A stretch of DNA of 64,000 bases from Deltaproteobacteria bacterium. GTDB lineage: Bacteria; Myxococcota; Myxococcia; Myxococcales; SZAS-1. The position numbers and the translations under genes are program-made. Under the pieces are notes generated by a model, which worked only from the letters and a program-made list of their open reading frames with translations, was not told the origin of the DNA and searched no databases. The stretch is taken from NCBI GenBank assembly GCA_018266075.1, contig JAFEBB010000026.1:26001-90000 (forward strand), in the 5' to 3' direction. Below, piece by piece: positions 43,859 through 52,782 of this stretch (position 1 is the stretch's first letter; each line of letters begins with the position of its first letter).

Positions 43859-45148
43859 ATGCACCTGATCTACGCCCTCGCCAGCTACGTGCTCTTCGGG
43901 CTGCTCTTTCCGGTGCTGCTCCTGCACCCCAAGACGCGCTCGGGGCTCGGGCGTCGGCTGGGCTTCTACCCGCCGGAGTTCCTCGCTGGAAAAGGGCATC
44001 CGCGCATCTGGCTGCATGGCGCGAGCGCGGGCGATCTGCTGGCGCTCTCGCCGATGGTTCGCGAGCTGCGCGAGCAGCTGCCGGGCTGCACCATCGTGAT
44101 GTCCACGATCACCAACTCCGGCCAGCTCATGGCCGAGGAGAAGATCCACCGGGATCCCACGTTCGCCGACGCCGTGACCTACGCGCCCTACGACCTGCCT
44201 GGCGCGGTTTCACGCGCAGTGAAGGCGATCCAGCCGGATCTGCTGGTGCTCGAGTACACGGAGATCTGGCCCAACCTGATCCGCGCGGCGAAGCTCTCGG
44301 GCGCGAAGGTGGCGCTCACCAACGGCCGATTCAACCCGCGCAAGGTTGGGCGCTACCGGCTGCTGTTCTCGCTCATCGGCAATCCCCTGCGGCTGCTCGA
44401 TCTCTTCCTGATGCGTGAGGACGACGAGGCGGAGCGCGTGCTCGGGCTGGGCGCGCCGCTGGAGCGGGTGTGGGTCACGGGCAACACCAAGTTCGACGCG
44501 CTCCTGCCGCGCACCGAGGCCGGGAGCGAAGCGGAGATGCGCGCCGCGCTGGGGATCCCGGAGAAGTCGCGGGTGCTCATCGCCGGCTCCACGCACGAGG
44601 GCGAGGAGGCCGAGGTGCTGGCCGTGTTCCACCGGCTGCTCAAGGAGCACCCGGATCTGCGGCTGGTGATCGCGCCGCGCTACATCGAGCGCGCCGGCCG
44701 CGTGCTGGCGCTTGCGGAGCAGCAGGGGCTCTCGTGTCGGCTGCGCTCGCAGCCGGTGGGCAACGAGCGCGTGGTGGTGCTCGACACCATCGGCGAGCTG
44801 GCGCGCGTGTACCAGGTGGCCACGCTGGTGTTCGTGGGCGGGAGCTTCACCCAGCGCGGGGGGCAGAACATCCTCGAGCCCGCGGCGCAGGGAAAGCCGG
44901 TGCTCTTCGGGCCCAACATGGGCAACTTCCGCGACAGCGTGCAGGTGCTCGTCGGCCGCGGCGGCATCCAGGTGAACGATCCTGAGCACCTCTTCACCGT
45001 GCTCCACGACCTCCTCGCGCGGCCCGACAAGATCGCCGAGCTCGGCGAGATGGCGTCCGGCGCGGTGCGGAGCGTGCGCGGTGCGAGCGCGCGGAACGTG
45101 GAGCACATGGCCCGGGTGATTCGAAAGACCGTGCCAGGTACCGGCTGA
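43859..45148 (+). CDS. waaA: 3-deoxy-D-manno-octulosonic acid transferase WaaA (KdtA)
   Basis: 429 residues, normal for WaaA. N-terminal membrane anchor (LIYALASYVLFGLLF), then IWLHGASAGDLLALSPMV, ITNSGQLMAEE, VLEYTEIWPNLIRAAK, WVTGNTKFDALLP, LIAGSTHEGEE and FVGGSFTQRGGQNILEPA, all characteristic of the GT30 family. It transfers Kdo residues from CMP-Kdo to lipid IVA. Immediately after the stop comes a GTGGCTG heptad repeat. Confidence 0.95.
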   Translation: MHLIYALASYVLFGLLFPVLLLHPKTRSGLGRRLGFYPPEFLAGKGHPRIWLHGASAGDLLALSPMVRELREQLPGCTIVMSTITNSGQLMAEEKIHRDPTFADAVTYAPYDLPGAVSRAVKAIQPDLLVLEYTEIWPNLIRAAKLSGAKVALTNGRFNPRKVGRYRLLFSLIGNPLRLLDLFLMREDDEAERVLGLGAPLERVWVTGNTKFDALLPRTEAGSEAEMRAALGIPEKSRVLIAGSTHEGEEAEVLAVFHRLLKEHPDLRLVIAPRYIERAGRVLALAEQQGLSCRLRSQPVGNERVVVLDTIGELARVYQVATLVFVGGSFTQRGGQNILEPAAQGKPVLFGPNMGNFRDSVQVLVGRGGIQVNDPEHLFTVLHDLLARPDKIAELGEMASGAVRSVRGASARNVEHMARVIRKTVPGTG

Positions 45149-45169
45149 GTGGCTGGTGGCTGGTGGCTG
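45149..45169 (+). repeat. Heptanucleotide tandem repeat, unit GTGGCTG, three copies
   Basis: Three exact copies begin at the base after the waaA TGA and end 28 nt before the heptosyltransferase start. This is another heptad repeat at a gene junction, with a unit different from the AACCAGG repeats. Confidence 0.85.
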
Positions 45170-45197
45170 GCGAGCGCGTGAGGGATAGAATCCGCGC

Positions 45198-46232
45198 GTG
45201 TCCGAGCGGATCCTCGTCATTCGATTGAGCGCCCTGGGCGACGTGGTGCTCGCCACGCCCGCCGCACGGGCCCTGCGCGCGCACTTTCCGGAGGCGCGCA
45301 TCGACTGGCTCGTCGACGCGGCCTACCTGCCCATCCTCGCGCACAACCCGCACCTCTCGAACGTGGTTCCCTACGATCGCCGCGCCGGGCACGCCGGCGC
45401 CGCAGGCCTGTTGCGATTGCGCGCGCAGCTCCGCAGCCAGAAGTACGACCTCGTCATCGACCTGCAGGCCAAGCCCAAGACCGTGGCCCTCGCGCGCGCG
45501 CTCGGCGCCCAACGCGTGGTCACCCTGCAGAAGCGCAGCCGCGGCGAGGCCCTGCGCGCGCTGATCGGCCTGGACCGGCCCAATGTGCGGCTCCATGCCA
45601 TCGAGATGTATCTCGAGGCCCTCGGCGTCCTGGGCGTGAAGCCGCAGGGCTTCCAGCTGGAGTGCTCCGTCACCGAGCGCGGGCGCACGCAGGCGGAGCG
45701 ATTCTTTCCCGCCGCGGCGAGCGTGGTCGGACTCAGCCCCGGTGCGCGCTGGGCCACCAAGCGCTGGGAACCCGCGCGCTTCGCCGAGGTGGGGAACGCG
45801 CTCGCCCGCGCCGGGCACCGCGTGTTGCTCCTCGGCGGTCCGGGCGATCGGGCCGAGCTCGAGGCCGTGCGCGCGGGCCTGGAGGAGCCTGCTCTGGATA
45901 CGGCGGAGCTCGGCGTGGAGGGCCTCATCGCCGCGGTGTCGCGCTGCAAGCTCGTCGTGGCCGGCGACTCGGGCCCGGTGCACCTCGCCGACGCGCTCGG
46001 CGTGCCCACGGTGGCGCTCTACGGACCGACCGCACCTCGCCGCTGGGCCCCGCGCGATCCGCGGCACCGCATCATCCACAAGGACCTGGTGTGCAGCCCG
46101 TGCAGCAACCACGGCTCCAAGCGCTGTCCGCTGGGCTCGCTGCAATGCATGCGCGAGATCGCCTCGAGTGAGGTGGCCGAGGCCGCCCTGGGCGTGCTCG
46201 CGGCGCCCGCGCGCGAGGCCCGGGCCCCGTGA
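45198..46232 (+). CDS. Glycosyltransferase family 9 (lipopolysaccharide heptosyltransferase)
   Basis: 344 residues from the GTG at 45198. ILVIRLSALGDVVLATPAAR and YDLVIDLQAKPKTVALA are the N-terminal Rossmann part; VGLSPGARWATKRW and VVAGDSGPVHLADALG are the GT9 donor-binding motifs, followed by VALYGPTAPRRWAP and a cysteine-rich end (CSPCSN, CPLGSLQCM) common in WaaF-like enzymes. It adds ADP-heptose to the inner core. It overlaps lpxK by GTGA. Confidence 0.88.
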   Translation: MSERILVIRLSALGDVVLATPAARALRAHFPEARIDWLVDAAYLPILAHNPHLSNVVPYDRRAGHAGAAGLLRLRAQLRSQKYDLVIDLQAKPKTVALARALGAQRVVTLQKRSRGEALRALIGLDRPNVRLHAIEMYLEALGVLGVKPQGFQLECSVTERGRTQAERFFPAAASVVGLSPGARWATKRWEPARFAEVGNALARAGHRVLLLGGPGDRAELEAVRAGLEEPALDTAELGVEGLIAAVSRCKLVVAGDSGPVHLADALGVPTVALYGPTAPRRWAPRDPRHRIIHKDLVCSPCSNHGSKRCPLGSLQCMREIASSEVAEAALGVLAAPAREARAP

Positions 46233-47338
46233 CCGACACGCCGCAGCTCGTGGCCGCAGCTCCGACGACGGCGCTCGCTCCGGCCGTCCCGCCCACGCTC
46301 CTCGAGCGCGCCTGGTACGGCACGCCGCCCGCGGGCTTCTCGATCGTTGCTCCGCTCCTGCGCGCGACCGGGTGGCTGGTGGGCCGCGGCACCGCGATCC
46401 GCAATCGGCTCTTCGACGGCGGCACGCTTCGCGCGGACAAGCTCGAGGCGCGGGTGATCAGCGTGGGCAACCTGGTGGTCGGCGGCGCGGGCAAGACGCC
46501 GGTGGTGATGGAGCTCGCCCGGCGGATCCTCGCGCGGGGAAGGCGCGTGGCCATTGTCTCTCGTGGCTACGGCGGACAGCCGCACGCGCCGCTCGTGAGC
46601 GACGGCGCCAAGATCTTTCAGGGCGCGCGCGAGTGCGGCGACGAGCCGCTGCTCATGGCCAAGCGCGTGACGGAGGCGCTGGTGCTGGTGGGCGCGGACC
46701 GCGTGCGCGTGGCGCGTGAAGCGATCTCCAAGCACGGCGCGCAGGTGATCCTCCTCGACGACGGCTTTCAGCACCGCCGCCTCGCGCGCGACGAAGACGT
46801 GCTCGTGCTCGGCGGAGCCGCGCCGCTCGGAAATGGAATGCTCCTGCCCGCGGGCCCGTTGCGCGAATCGGTCGCGGGTGCGCGGCGCGCGACGGTGGCC
46901 TGGCTCGCGAATGGCGCGGAGCACGCGAGCCTGCCCGAGCTTCCGACGCGCCGTGTGGTCTCGAGGCATCGTGCGATCGACGTCGTCGATTGGAGCCTGA
47001 GCGTGTCGCTCGGATCCGGATCCGTCGTGGGCAAGCGCGTGTTCCTGCTCGCGGGCCTGGCGCGGCCGCAGGGCTTCGTGGAGACCGTGCTGGGATTGGG
47101 TGCGCAGGTTGTCGGCGCCGCGCTCTTTCGCGATCACCACGCGTACACAGCCGAAGAGCTGGACCACGTGGTCGCGCGCGCGCAGCAGGCCGGCGCAGAG
47201 CTCGTGGTGACCACCGAGAAGGACGCCGTGCGGCTGGAGAAGACGCAGAGGACCGCGCTTCCCGTGGTCGCGGTGCGCATGGACGTGGAGATCCTCGAGG
47301 GGCTGGACGTGATCGCGGGGCTGGTCGACGCATGCTGA
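46229..47338 (+). CDS. lpxK: Tetraacyldisaccharide 4'-kinase LpxK
   Basis: 369 residues from the GTG overlapping the previous stop. An N-terminal Pro/Ala extension, then ISVGNLVVGGAGKTPVVMEL with the P-loop, AIVSRGYGG, GDEPLLMAKR and ILLDDGFQHRRLARDEDVLV, and C-terminal LLAGLARPQGFVETVLGLG and DHHAYTAEELDHV, VVTTEKDAVRL. It phosphorylates the 4' position to make lipid IVA. A GGATCCGGATCC insert encodes GSGS in a surface loop. Confidence 0.94.
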   Translation: MTDTPQLVAAAPTTALAPAVPPTLLERAWYGTPPAGFSIVAPLLRATGWLVGRGTAIRNRLFDGGTLRADKLEARVISVGNLVVGGAGKTPVVMELARRILARGRRVAIVSRGYGGQPHAPLVSDGAKIFQGARECGDEPLLMAKRVTEALVLVGADRVRVAREAISKHGAQVILLDDGFQHRRLARDEDVLVLGGAAPLGNGMLLPAGPLRESVAGARRATVAWLANGAEHASLPELPTRRVVSRHRAIDVVDWSLSVSLGSGSVVGKRVFLLAGLARPQGFVETVLGLGAQVVGAALFRDHHAYTAEELDHVVARAQQAGAELVVTTEKDAVRLEKTQRTALPVVAVRMDVEILEGLDVIAGLVDAC

Positions 47339-48207
47339 TGCGGCTCCTCGTCCTCTGGATTGGCCTCTGGCCGGAACGCTGGGCGCTCGCGTATGGCGAG
47401 CTGCTTGGACGTTTGGTGCACGCGCTCGGCATCCGTCGACGCGTCGCGCTGGAGAACCTGGCTCAGGCCTTTCCCGAGAAGAGCGACGCCGAGCGCGAGG
47501 CCATCTGCGCCGCGCACTACGCGCACCTCGGCCGCTCGGCGATCGAGTTCTTCCGCTCGGTGAAGTGGAGCAACGAGGAGCTGCTCGCGCGCGTCGAAGC
47601 GAATGAGTGGGACATCGTCGAGCGCACGCGCGCAGAGCAAAAGGGCCTCATCGCCTGCGTGGCGCACCTGGGCAACTTCGAGGTCTTCGCGGGCTACATC
47701 GCGCGGCGCGGACTGCCGCTCACCGCCGTCACGAGGCAGCTCAAGGGCAGCGCCAACGACGCGTGGATGTCGGTGCGCGGAGAGCTCGGCGTTCGCGAGC
47801 TGCGCGGCAAGAACGTGGTCGCAAAGATGATCGACGTGCTGCGAGAGGAGGGCGTGCTCGCGCTGATCATCGACCAGAACATGCTGCCCAAGCGCGCCAT
47901 CTTCTCGCCGCTCTTCGGCAGGCTCGCGGCCACCACGCCCGCGCCCGCAGTGCTCGCCGAGCGCACCGGCGCACCGGTGATTCTCGCCGCGCTCTTTCGC
48001 TTGCCCGATGGGCGATTCCGCACGCGCTTCATGGGCCCGTTTGGCCTGCGCGGATCCGGATCCGAGCGGACGCAAGCGCTCACCGACGATCTCAACCGCG
48101 CGCTGGAGACGATGATCCGCGAACATCCCGAGCAGTGGTTCTGGGTGCACCGTCGCTGGAAGACACGCCCGCCCAACGAGGCCGCGCAGGCGGTTCCCGC
48201 GCCATGA
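47332..48207 (+). CDS. Lysophospholipid acyltransferase family, LpxL/HtrB type
   Basis: 291 residues from the ATG at 47332, overlapping lpxK by 7 nt. N-terminal membrane helix, IRRRVALENLAQAFPEKSDA (typical LpxL start), the catalytic HX4E motif in VAHLGNFEVF, FSPLFGRLAATTPAPAVLAE and WFWVHRRWKTRP near the end, the usual C-terminal motif of Kdo-dependent late acyltransferases. It adds a secondary acyl chain to Kdo2-lipid A. It is the only such gene in the window. It contains a GGATCCGGATCC dodecamer. Confidence 0.88.
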   Translation: MLMRLLVLWIGLWPERWALAYGELLGRLVHALGIRRRVALENLAQAFPEKSDAEREAICAAHYAHLGRSAIEFFRSVKWSNEELLARVEANEWDIVERTRAEQKGLIACVAHLGNFEVFAGYIARRGLPLTAVTRQLKGSANDAWMSVRGELGVRELRGKNVVAKMIDVLREEGVLALIIDQNMLPKRAIFSPLFGRLAATTPAPAVLAERTGAPVILAALFRLPDGRFRTRFMGPFGLRGSGSERTQALTDDLNRALETMIREHPEQWFWVHRRWKTRPPNEAAQAVPAP

Positions 48208-49931
48208 TCCCCGTGCCCACGCTGCTCGAGCTTGGTCTCCTGCCGCTGCCGCCGCAGGGCGATCGCTTCGTGGTGCGCGCTGGGCCGAATGTCGCGCGCG
48301 TGCGGCTGCGCGTGTCACCGGATGGCGAGGAGGAGCTGCACGAGCTCTCCCGCGGCGCCGACGGCTTCTCTCGAGCGCACCCGCTGGCGCGCGCGAAGCA
48401 CTACCGCTTCGTGATCGATTTGACCGATGGCCGTCGCTTCGCGCTCAACGCCGCGGGCCTGCACGCGCACGAGCCGCTCGATCGCTTCGACTTCACCACC
48501 CAGAAGCTCGGGCCCGCCTGGGCGCGCGAGGCGATCTTCTATCAAGTGTTCCCCGACCGCTTCGCCGTGGGCGACGCGAACCTCGGCGTGAAGGACGGCG
48601 AGTACCGGTGGCGCGGCCACGGCGCGCGGCGGCTGCCGTTCGAGCACGCGCCGGTGCCATACCGCGAGATGCGCTGCCTCGACTTTCGCGGCGGCGATCT
48701 GCCGGGCGTGCAGCAGAAGCTCGAGCACCTCCAGGCGCTCGGCGTCAATGCGATATATCTAAATCCAATCCACCCGGCGTTCACGAATCACCGCTACGAC
48801 GTCTGCGACTACGAAGCCGTGGATCCGCACCTCGGCGGCGATGCAGCGCTGCAGTCGCTCGTGGCCGAGGCGCACCGGCGAGGCATGCGCGTCATCCTCG
48901 ACGCGGTGATCAACCACTGCGGCTCGGGCCATCGCTGGTTCAACCGCGAGGGCCGCTACGCCGAACCGGGCGCGTACCAGGACGCGAGCTCGCCGTTCGC
49001 GGAGTTCTTCGAGTTCACCTCGCGCCAGCCCGTCCGCTACGTGGGCTGGAAGGGCATCGACACCCTGCCGCGGCTGGACTTCCGCTCGACCCAGCTTCGC
49101 GCAGCACTCTGGGGGCCGCAGGGCGCGCTTCGCAAGTGGCTGCGCGCGCCCTTCCACATCGACGGCTATCGCTTCGACGTCGCGAACATGGTCGCGCGTG
49201 CGGGCGAGGTGCAGCTGCACGGAGAGGTGTGGCGCGAGCTCTCGAAGGCGCTGCGCGACGAAGGCGCGCCGTACCTGGTGGGCGAGCACTGGTTCGATCC
49301 GCACGAGATCGTGGGGCCGGAGCTCTTGCACGGCGCGATCGACATGTTCGGCTTCGCGTTCCCGCTGCGGCGCTTCTTCACCGGCAAGGATCGCGACGGA
49401 TCCGCGGCGCCGCTCGACGGCCGCGTGCTCGCGCGCCAGCTCCTCGACGCCCACGCCGCGAGCCAGGGCGCGCTCCATCTGGTGAATGTGAACAACCACG
49501 ACGTGGCGCGGCTGCAGAGCTCCGCGAGCCCCGAGGCCTTCCGCGCGGCCACCGCGCTGCAGCTCTTCTGGCCGGGCGCGCCGAGCGTGTACTACGGCGA
49601 CGAGATCGGGCTGCCCGGCGGCGAGGATCCCGACAACCGCCGCTCCATGATCTGGGATCGCGCGAAGTGGGACGAGCAGGCGTACGCGGCCGTCCACGGC
49701 GCCATCGCGCGGCGCCAGAGCTCGAATGCGATCCGCGAGGGCGCGCTGCTCGGCATCGACGCCGGTCCGGACTGGGCCGCGTTCGCGCGCGTGGCTGCGG
49801 GTGAGCTCGCCGTCGCGGTGCTGGCGCGGACGAGTTGCACCATCGAGCTGCCGCTCGAGCGCTGGGGCCTGCCCGCGTTCAAGCGCGAGCTGATCGGGCC
49901 CGCCTGCGCGGTCGAGGTGCACCAGATTTAG
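48204..49931 (+). CDS. GH13 alpha-glucosidase/maltodextrin glucosidase-like
   Basis: 575 residues, ATG overlapping the acyltransferase stop (ATGA). No signal peptide, so cytoplasmic. A short N-terminal beta domain, then the (beta/alpha)8 GH13 barrel: FYQVFPDRFAVGDA, LNPIHPAFTNHRYDVCDYEA, VILDAVINHCG, nucleophile Asp in IDGYRFDVANM, acid/base Glu in LVGEHWF, transition-state Asp in VNVNNHDVAR, and a C-terminal beta domain. Resembles MalZ or cyclomaltodextrinase-type enzymes, which cleave maltodextrins. Its location in a lipid A operon is odd. Confidence 0.86.
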   Translation: MIPVPTLLELGLLPLPPQGDRFVVRAGPNVARVRLRVSPDGEEELHELSRGADGFSRAHPLARAKHYRFVIDLTDGRRFALNAAGLHAHEPLDRFDFTTQKLGPAWAREAIFYQVFPDRFAVGDANLGVKDGEYRWRGHGARRLPFEHAPVPYREMRCLDFRGGDLPGVQQKLEHLQALGVNAIYLNPIHPAFTNHRYDVCDYEAVDPHLGGDAALQSLVAEAHRRGMRVILDAVINHCGSGHRWFNREGRYAEPGAYQDASSPFAEFFEFTSRQPVRYVGWKGIDTLPRLDFRSTQLRAALWGPQGALRKWLRAPFHIDGYRFDVANMVARAGEVQLHGEVWRELSKALRDEGAPYLVGEHWFDPHEIVGPELLHGAIDMFGFAFPLRRFFTGKDRDGSAAPLDGRVLARQLLDAHAASQGALHLVNVNNHDVARLQSSASPEAFRAATALQLFWPGAPSVYYGDEIGLPGGEDPDNRRSMIWDRAKWDEQAYAAVHGAIARRQSSNAIREGALLGIDAGPDWAAFARVAAGELAVAVLARTSCTIELPLERWGLPAFKRELIGPACAVEVHQI

Positions 49932-49953
49932 TTACTGAATTGGATTCAGTAAC
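49931..49953. terminator. Perfect hairpin between two convergent stop codons
   Basis: GTTACTGAAT-TGG-ATTCAGTAAC: ten base pairs, three-base loop. It starts at the last base of the plus-strand TAG and ends where the minus-strand stop begins, so it fills the entire 21-bp gap and can serve both strands. No strong U-run. AT-rich compared with the surroundings. Confidence 0.6.
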
Positions 49954-50246
49954 TAGTGGTGCCGCTTCACCTTGGGCCGCTCGACCTCGATGTGGTCGCC
50001 GTTCTGCATCTCGGCCGTACCGCTCAGGAGCTCGAGCTGCACCGCATCGCCGTCCAGGTTCACCACGCGCAGTCGGCCCACGACCACGTCCTTGTTGCCC
50101 TGGTGTCGCATCAGGTGCAGCACCATGCCCTGCTTGAGCTTGAGGTCGCCCACGCCGAAGTTGACGGGCACCTCCGCGGCCTGCGCCCGCCCAGCGAGGA
50201 GCATCGCCGCCAACGCCACGCCCACGACCGCCCGCTTGCTCGCCAT
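49953..50246 (-). CDS. Small exported protein, unknown function
   Basis: 97 residues from the ATG at 50246. Signal peptide ASKRAVVGVALAAMLLAGRA followed by QAAEVP. The mature 75 residues are mainly beta-strand with Lys/Arg/His-rich ends (VERPKVKRHH). No family recognised. It is the only minus-strand gene in the right half, convergent with the GH13 gene and divergent from rfaE1. Confidence 0.6.
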   Translation of the reverse strand: MASKRAVVGVALAAMLLAGRAQAAEVPVNFGVGDLKLKQGMVLHLMRHQGNKDVVVGRLRVVNLDGDAVQLELLSGTAEMQNGDHIEVERPKVKRHH

Positions 50247-50339
50247 GGCCCGCCCCCCTCGCCGAAACTTCGGGACGCGGAGAGCCGTCGGCAACCGCGG
50301 ACGCTTTCTCCATCCACCAGCGGATGGTAGAAGCGCCGC

Positions 50340-51380
50340 GTGCCAACCCCTTCCCGCATCAAGCGTGCGCCGGGCCGCTCTCGACGGCCGCTCAAGCCGG
50401 TGAGCTCCATCGCTGCGCTGCTGGAGCGCATCGAGGTGGGGCCGCGTCCGCGGGTGCTGGTGGTGGGCGATCTGGTGGCCGATCGCTACGTGTTCGGACG
50501 GACGGATCGCATCTCGCGCGAGGCGCCGGTGCTCATCGTGCGGCACGAGCGCGAAGAGGTGCGGCTGGGCGGCGCAGCGAACGCGGCGTGGAACGTGGCC
50601 GTGCTCGGCGCGCAGGTCACGGCGCTGGGCGTGCTCGGCGACGACGAGATGGGCGCCAAGCTCGAGCACCTCTGCGCCCAGAGCGGAATCGCGCTCTCCG
50701 CGATTCGCGATCCCGCGCTGCAGACGGAGTCGAAGACACGCATCCTCGCGGGCGGCGTGAACACCTCGCGCCAGCAGATGCTCCGGCTCGATCGCGGTCA
50801 GGAAGGCGAGCTCCCTGCGCACGTGCGCGCACGCGTGGCGGAGACGCTCGAGGATCTCGCCGCGCGCCACGACGCCGTGCTGGTGAGCGACTACGGCGCG
50901 GGCGTGCTCGGCCCGGAGACGATCGCTGCCGCGTGCCAGGCCGCACGCGCCATCCCGGTGACGGTGGACTCGCGCTACCAGCTGCACGCCTTTCGCGGCG
51001 TCACGGTGGCCAAGCCCAACGAGCCCGAGCTCGCCGCGGCCACCCAGCTTCCGATTGGCACGGCCGCGCAGGTGGAGAAGGCCGCGCGCGCGCTGGTGCG
51101 AAACCTCGCGTGTGAAGCGGCGCTGGTCACGCGCGGTCGCGAGGGCATGGTGCTCTGCACGGCCACCGGCTCGGAGCACCTGGCGCCGCACGGCGCGCGC
51201 GACGCGGTGGACGTCACCGGCGCGGGCGACTCGGTCATCGCCACATTCACCACGTTCCTCGCGGCGGGCGGCGCGCTCACCACGGCGGCGCGGCTGGCGA
51301 ACGTTGCGGGTGGTCTGGTGGTGCAGAAGCCGGGTACCGCCGCGGTGACGCTCACCGAGCTGCGGCACGCGCTGGAGTAG
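50340..51380 (+). CDS. D-glycero-beta-D-manno-heptose-7-phosphate kinase (RfaE1/HldE N-domain)
   Basis: 346 residues from the GTG at 50340. Ribokinase/PfkB fold: VLVVGDLVADRYVFGRTDRI, EVRLGGAANAAWNVAVLGA, MLRLDRGQEGE, VSDYGAGVLGPETI, VTVDSRYQLHAF and the anion-hole/catalytic DAVDVTGAGDSVIATF. It phosphorylates heptose-7-phosphate to the 1,7-bisphosphate for ADP-heptose. In Escherichia coli this domain is fused to the adenylyltransferase; here it is separate, with rfaE2 following 3 nt after its stop. Confidence 0.92.
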   Translation: MPTPSRIKRAPGRSRRPLKPVSSIAALLERIEVGPRPRVLVVGDLVADRYVFGRTDRISREAPVLIVRHEREEVRLGGAANAAWNVAVLGAQVTALGVLGDDEMGAKLEHLCAQSGIALSAIRDPALQTESKTRILAGGVNTSRQQMLRLDRGQEGELPAHVRARVAETLEDLAARHDAVLVSDYGAGVLGPETIAAACQAARAIPVTVDSRYQLHAFRGVTVAKPNEPELAAATQLPIGTAAQVEKAARALVRNLACEAALVTRGREGMVLCTATGSEHLAPHGARDAVDVTGAGDSVIATFTTFLAAGGALTTAARLANVAGGLVVQKPGTAAVTLTELRHALE

Positions 51381-51383
51381 GGC

Positions 51384-51851
51384 ATGGGCGAGCGGCTCAG
51401 CCTCGACGAAGCGAAGAAGCGTGTCGAAGCAGCGCGCGCTGCGGGCAAGAAGATCGCGCTCGCGAACGGCGTCTTCGATCTCTTGCACGTGGGCCACCTC
51501 CGCTATCTGCAAGGCGCCCGCGCGCTCGGCGACGTGCTTGTCGTTGCGCTCAACTCCGACGCCAGCACGCGCGCGCTCAAGGGCGAAGGGCGCCCGGTGA
51601 TTCCGGAGAGCGAGCGCGCCGAGCTCCTCTGTGCGCTCAACTGCGTGGACATGGTTGTGCTCTTCGACGAGCCCAACGTGCGCGCCATCATCCGCGCGCT
51701 CAAGCCAGAGGTGCAGGTGAAGGGCACCGACTACACGCCCGACAACATCCCCGAGCGCGACGAGGTCATGGCCTACGGCGGCCGGGTGGCCGTGGCTGGC
51801 GATCCCAAGGACCACTCGACCACGGAGCTGGTCAAGAAGCTGGGCAAATAG
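51384..51851 (+). CDS. D-glycero-beta-D-manno-heptose 1-phosphate adenylyltransferase (RfaE2/HldE C-domain)
   Basis: 155 residues. Nucleotidyltransferase fold with [20 protein letters not shown] (HIGH-like motif), [20 protein letters not shown] and [15 protein letters not shown]. It adenylates heptose-1-phosphate to supply ADP-heptose to the GT9 enzymes encoded around it. gmhA and gmhB, the other steps, are not in the window. Confidence 0.92.
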   Translation: MGERLSLDEAKKRVEAARAAGKKIALANGVFDLLHVGHLRYLQGARALGDVLVVALNSDASTRALKGEGRPVIPESERAELLCALNCVDMVVLFDEPNVRAIIRALKPEVQVKGTDYTPDNIPERDEVMAYGGRVAVAGDPKDHSTTELVKKLGK

Positions 51852-51853
51852 AA

Positions 51854-51885
51854 TTGAATTGACTGGCTCATTGTTATATGGTAAC
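51854..51885 (+). promoter_or_regulatory. AT-rich promoter-like region with short inverted repeat
   Basis: A 60-bp AT-rich patch in GC-rich DNA starts right after the rfaE2 stop. TTGAAT (51854), 17 nt and TATGGT (51877) could be a promoter, and GTTA-N5-TAAC (51873-51885) overlaps the -10, as an operator would. It lies about 80 nt upstream of the dienelactone hydrolase gene. Confidence 0.3.
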
Positions 51886-51964
51886 GTGCAATTAAATATT
51901 GAGAGTTGTGTCGGCGGTCGGTAGAGATCGTGAAGCGCAAGCAAGCGCTCACGGGGCTCCCGAC

Positions 51965-52684
51965 ATGACCATCCAGACGAAATCGATTGCTTATCGCGAC
52001 GGCGACGTCGCCCTCACCGGCCACCTGGCCTGGGACGGCGCGGGCGCGTCGAAGCGCCCGGGAATCCTGGTCGTGCACGGTGGCGCAGGGCTCGATTCCC
52101 ACGCGAAGAGCCGCACGGAGAAGTTCGCTGCCATGGGCTTCGTGGCTCTCGCCTGCGACATGTTCGGGGACGGGGTCGCCGGCGAGCGGCAGCGCGTGAT
52201 GGCGAAGATCATGGAGCTGCGCAGCGATCGAGCGAAGCTTTGCAATCGGGCGCTCGCAGGCATCGACGTGCTGCGTGCACACCCGAGCGTGGATGGCCGC
52301 GTCGCCGCGGTCGGCTACTGCTTTGGCGGGATGAGCGTGCTGGAGCTTGCTCGGTCCGGCGCGGACGTGCTCGGCGTGGTGAGCGTCCACGGCAGCCTGG
52401 AGACATCGAAGCCGGCTGAGACCGGCGCGGTGAAGGCGAAGATCCTCGTGTGCCATGGCGCGTTGGATCCGCACGTGCCGCTCGCGCAGGTGAGCGCGTT
52501 CATGGAGGAGATGAATCGTGCGACGGTCGACTGGCAGCTCATCGCCTACGGCGGCGCGGTGCACGGGTTCACCCACAACGGACCGCCCTCGACGACGCCC
52601 GGCGTGGCCTACCACGCACCGACCGACGCCCGGTCCACACAGGCGATCCGCGACTTCTTCGGCGAGCTCTTCGGGGCGCCCTGA
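51965..52684 (+). CDS. Dienelactone hydrolase family protein
   Basis: 239 residues from the ATG at 51965; the upstream frame is AT-rich non-coding. Alpha/beta hydrolase features of the DLH family: ILVVHGGAGLDSHAKSR, VALACDMFGDGVAG, nucleophile Cys in VGYCFGGMSVLELA, Asp in HGALDPHVPL and His in GGAVHGFTHNG. DLH enzymes hydrolyse cyclic esters; the natural substrate is unclear. It has no obvious link to LPS and its upstream region is low in GC, so it may be an independent transcription unit. Confidence 0.88.
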   Translation: MTIQTKSIAYRDGDVALTGHLAWDGAGASKRPGILVVHGGAGLDSHAKSRTEKFAAMGFVALACDMFGDGVAGERQRVMAKIMELRSDRAKLCNRALAGIDVLRAHPSVDGRVAAVGYCFGGMSVLELARSGADVLGVVSVHGSLETSKPAETGAVKAKILVCHGALDPHVPLAQVSAFMEEMNRATVDWQLIAYGGAVHGFTHNGPPSTTPGVAYHAPTDARSTQAIRDFFGELFGAP

Positions 52685-52782
52685 AATTTCCCGGCCGAGC
52701 GCGCGTTGAGAGGAAGCAGCGGAGCGAGCGCCCGCTTCACGTGTGCCCTCAATCCAGCGCCAAACCGCTGTAGGATCCGCGC

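Noticed and set aside
51852..51964. AT-rich patch as a sign of recent horizontal transfer of the dienelactone hydrolase
   Set aside because: The gene body itself has the GC content of its neighbours; only about 60 bp are AT-rich, which fits a promoter.
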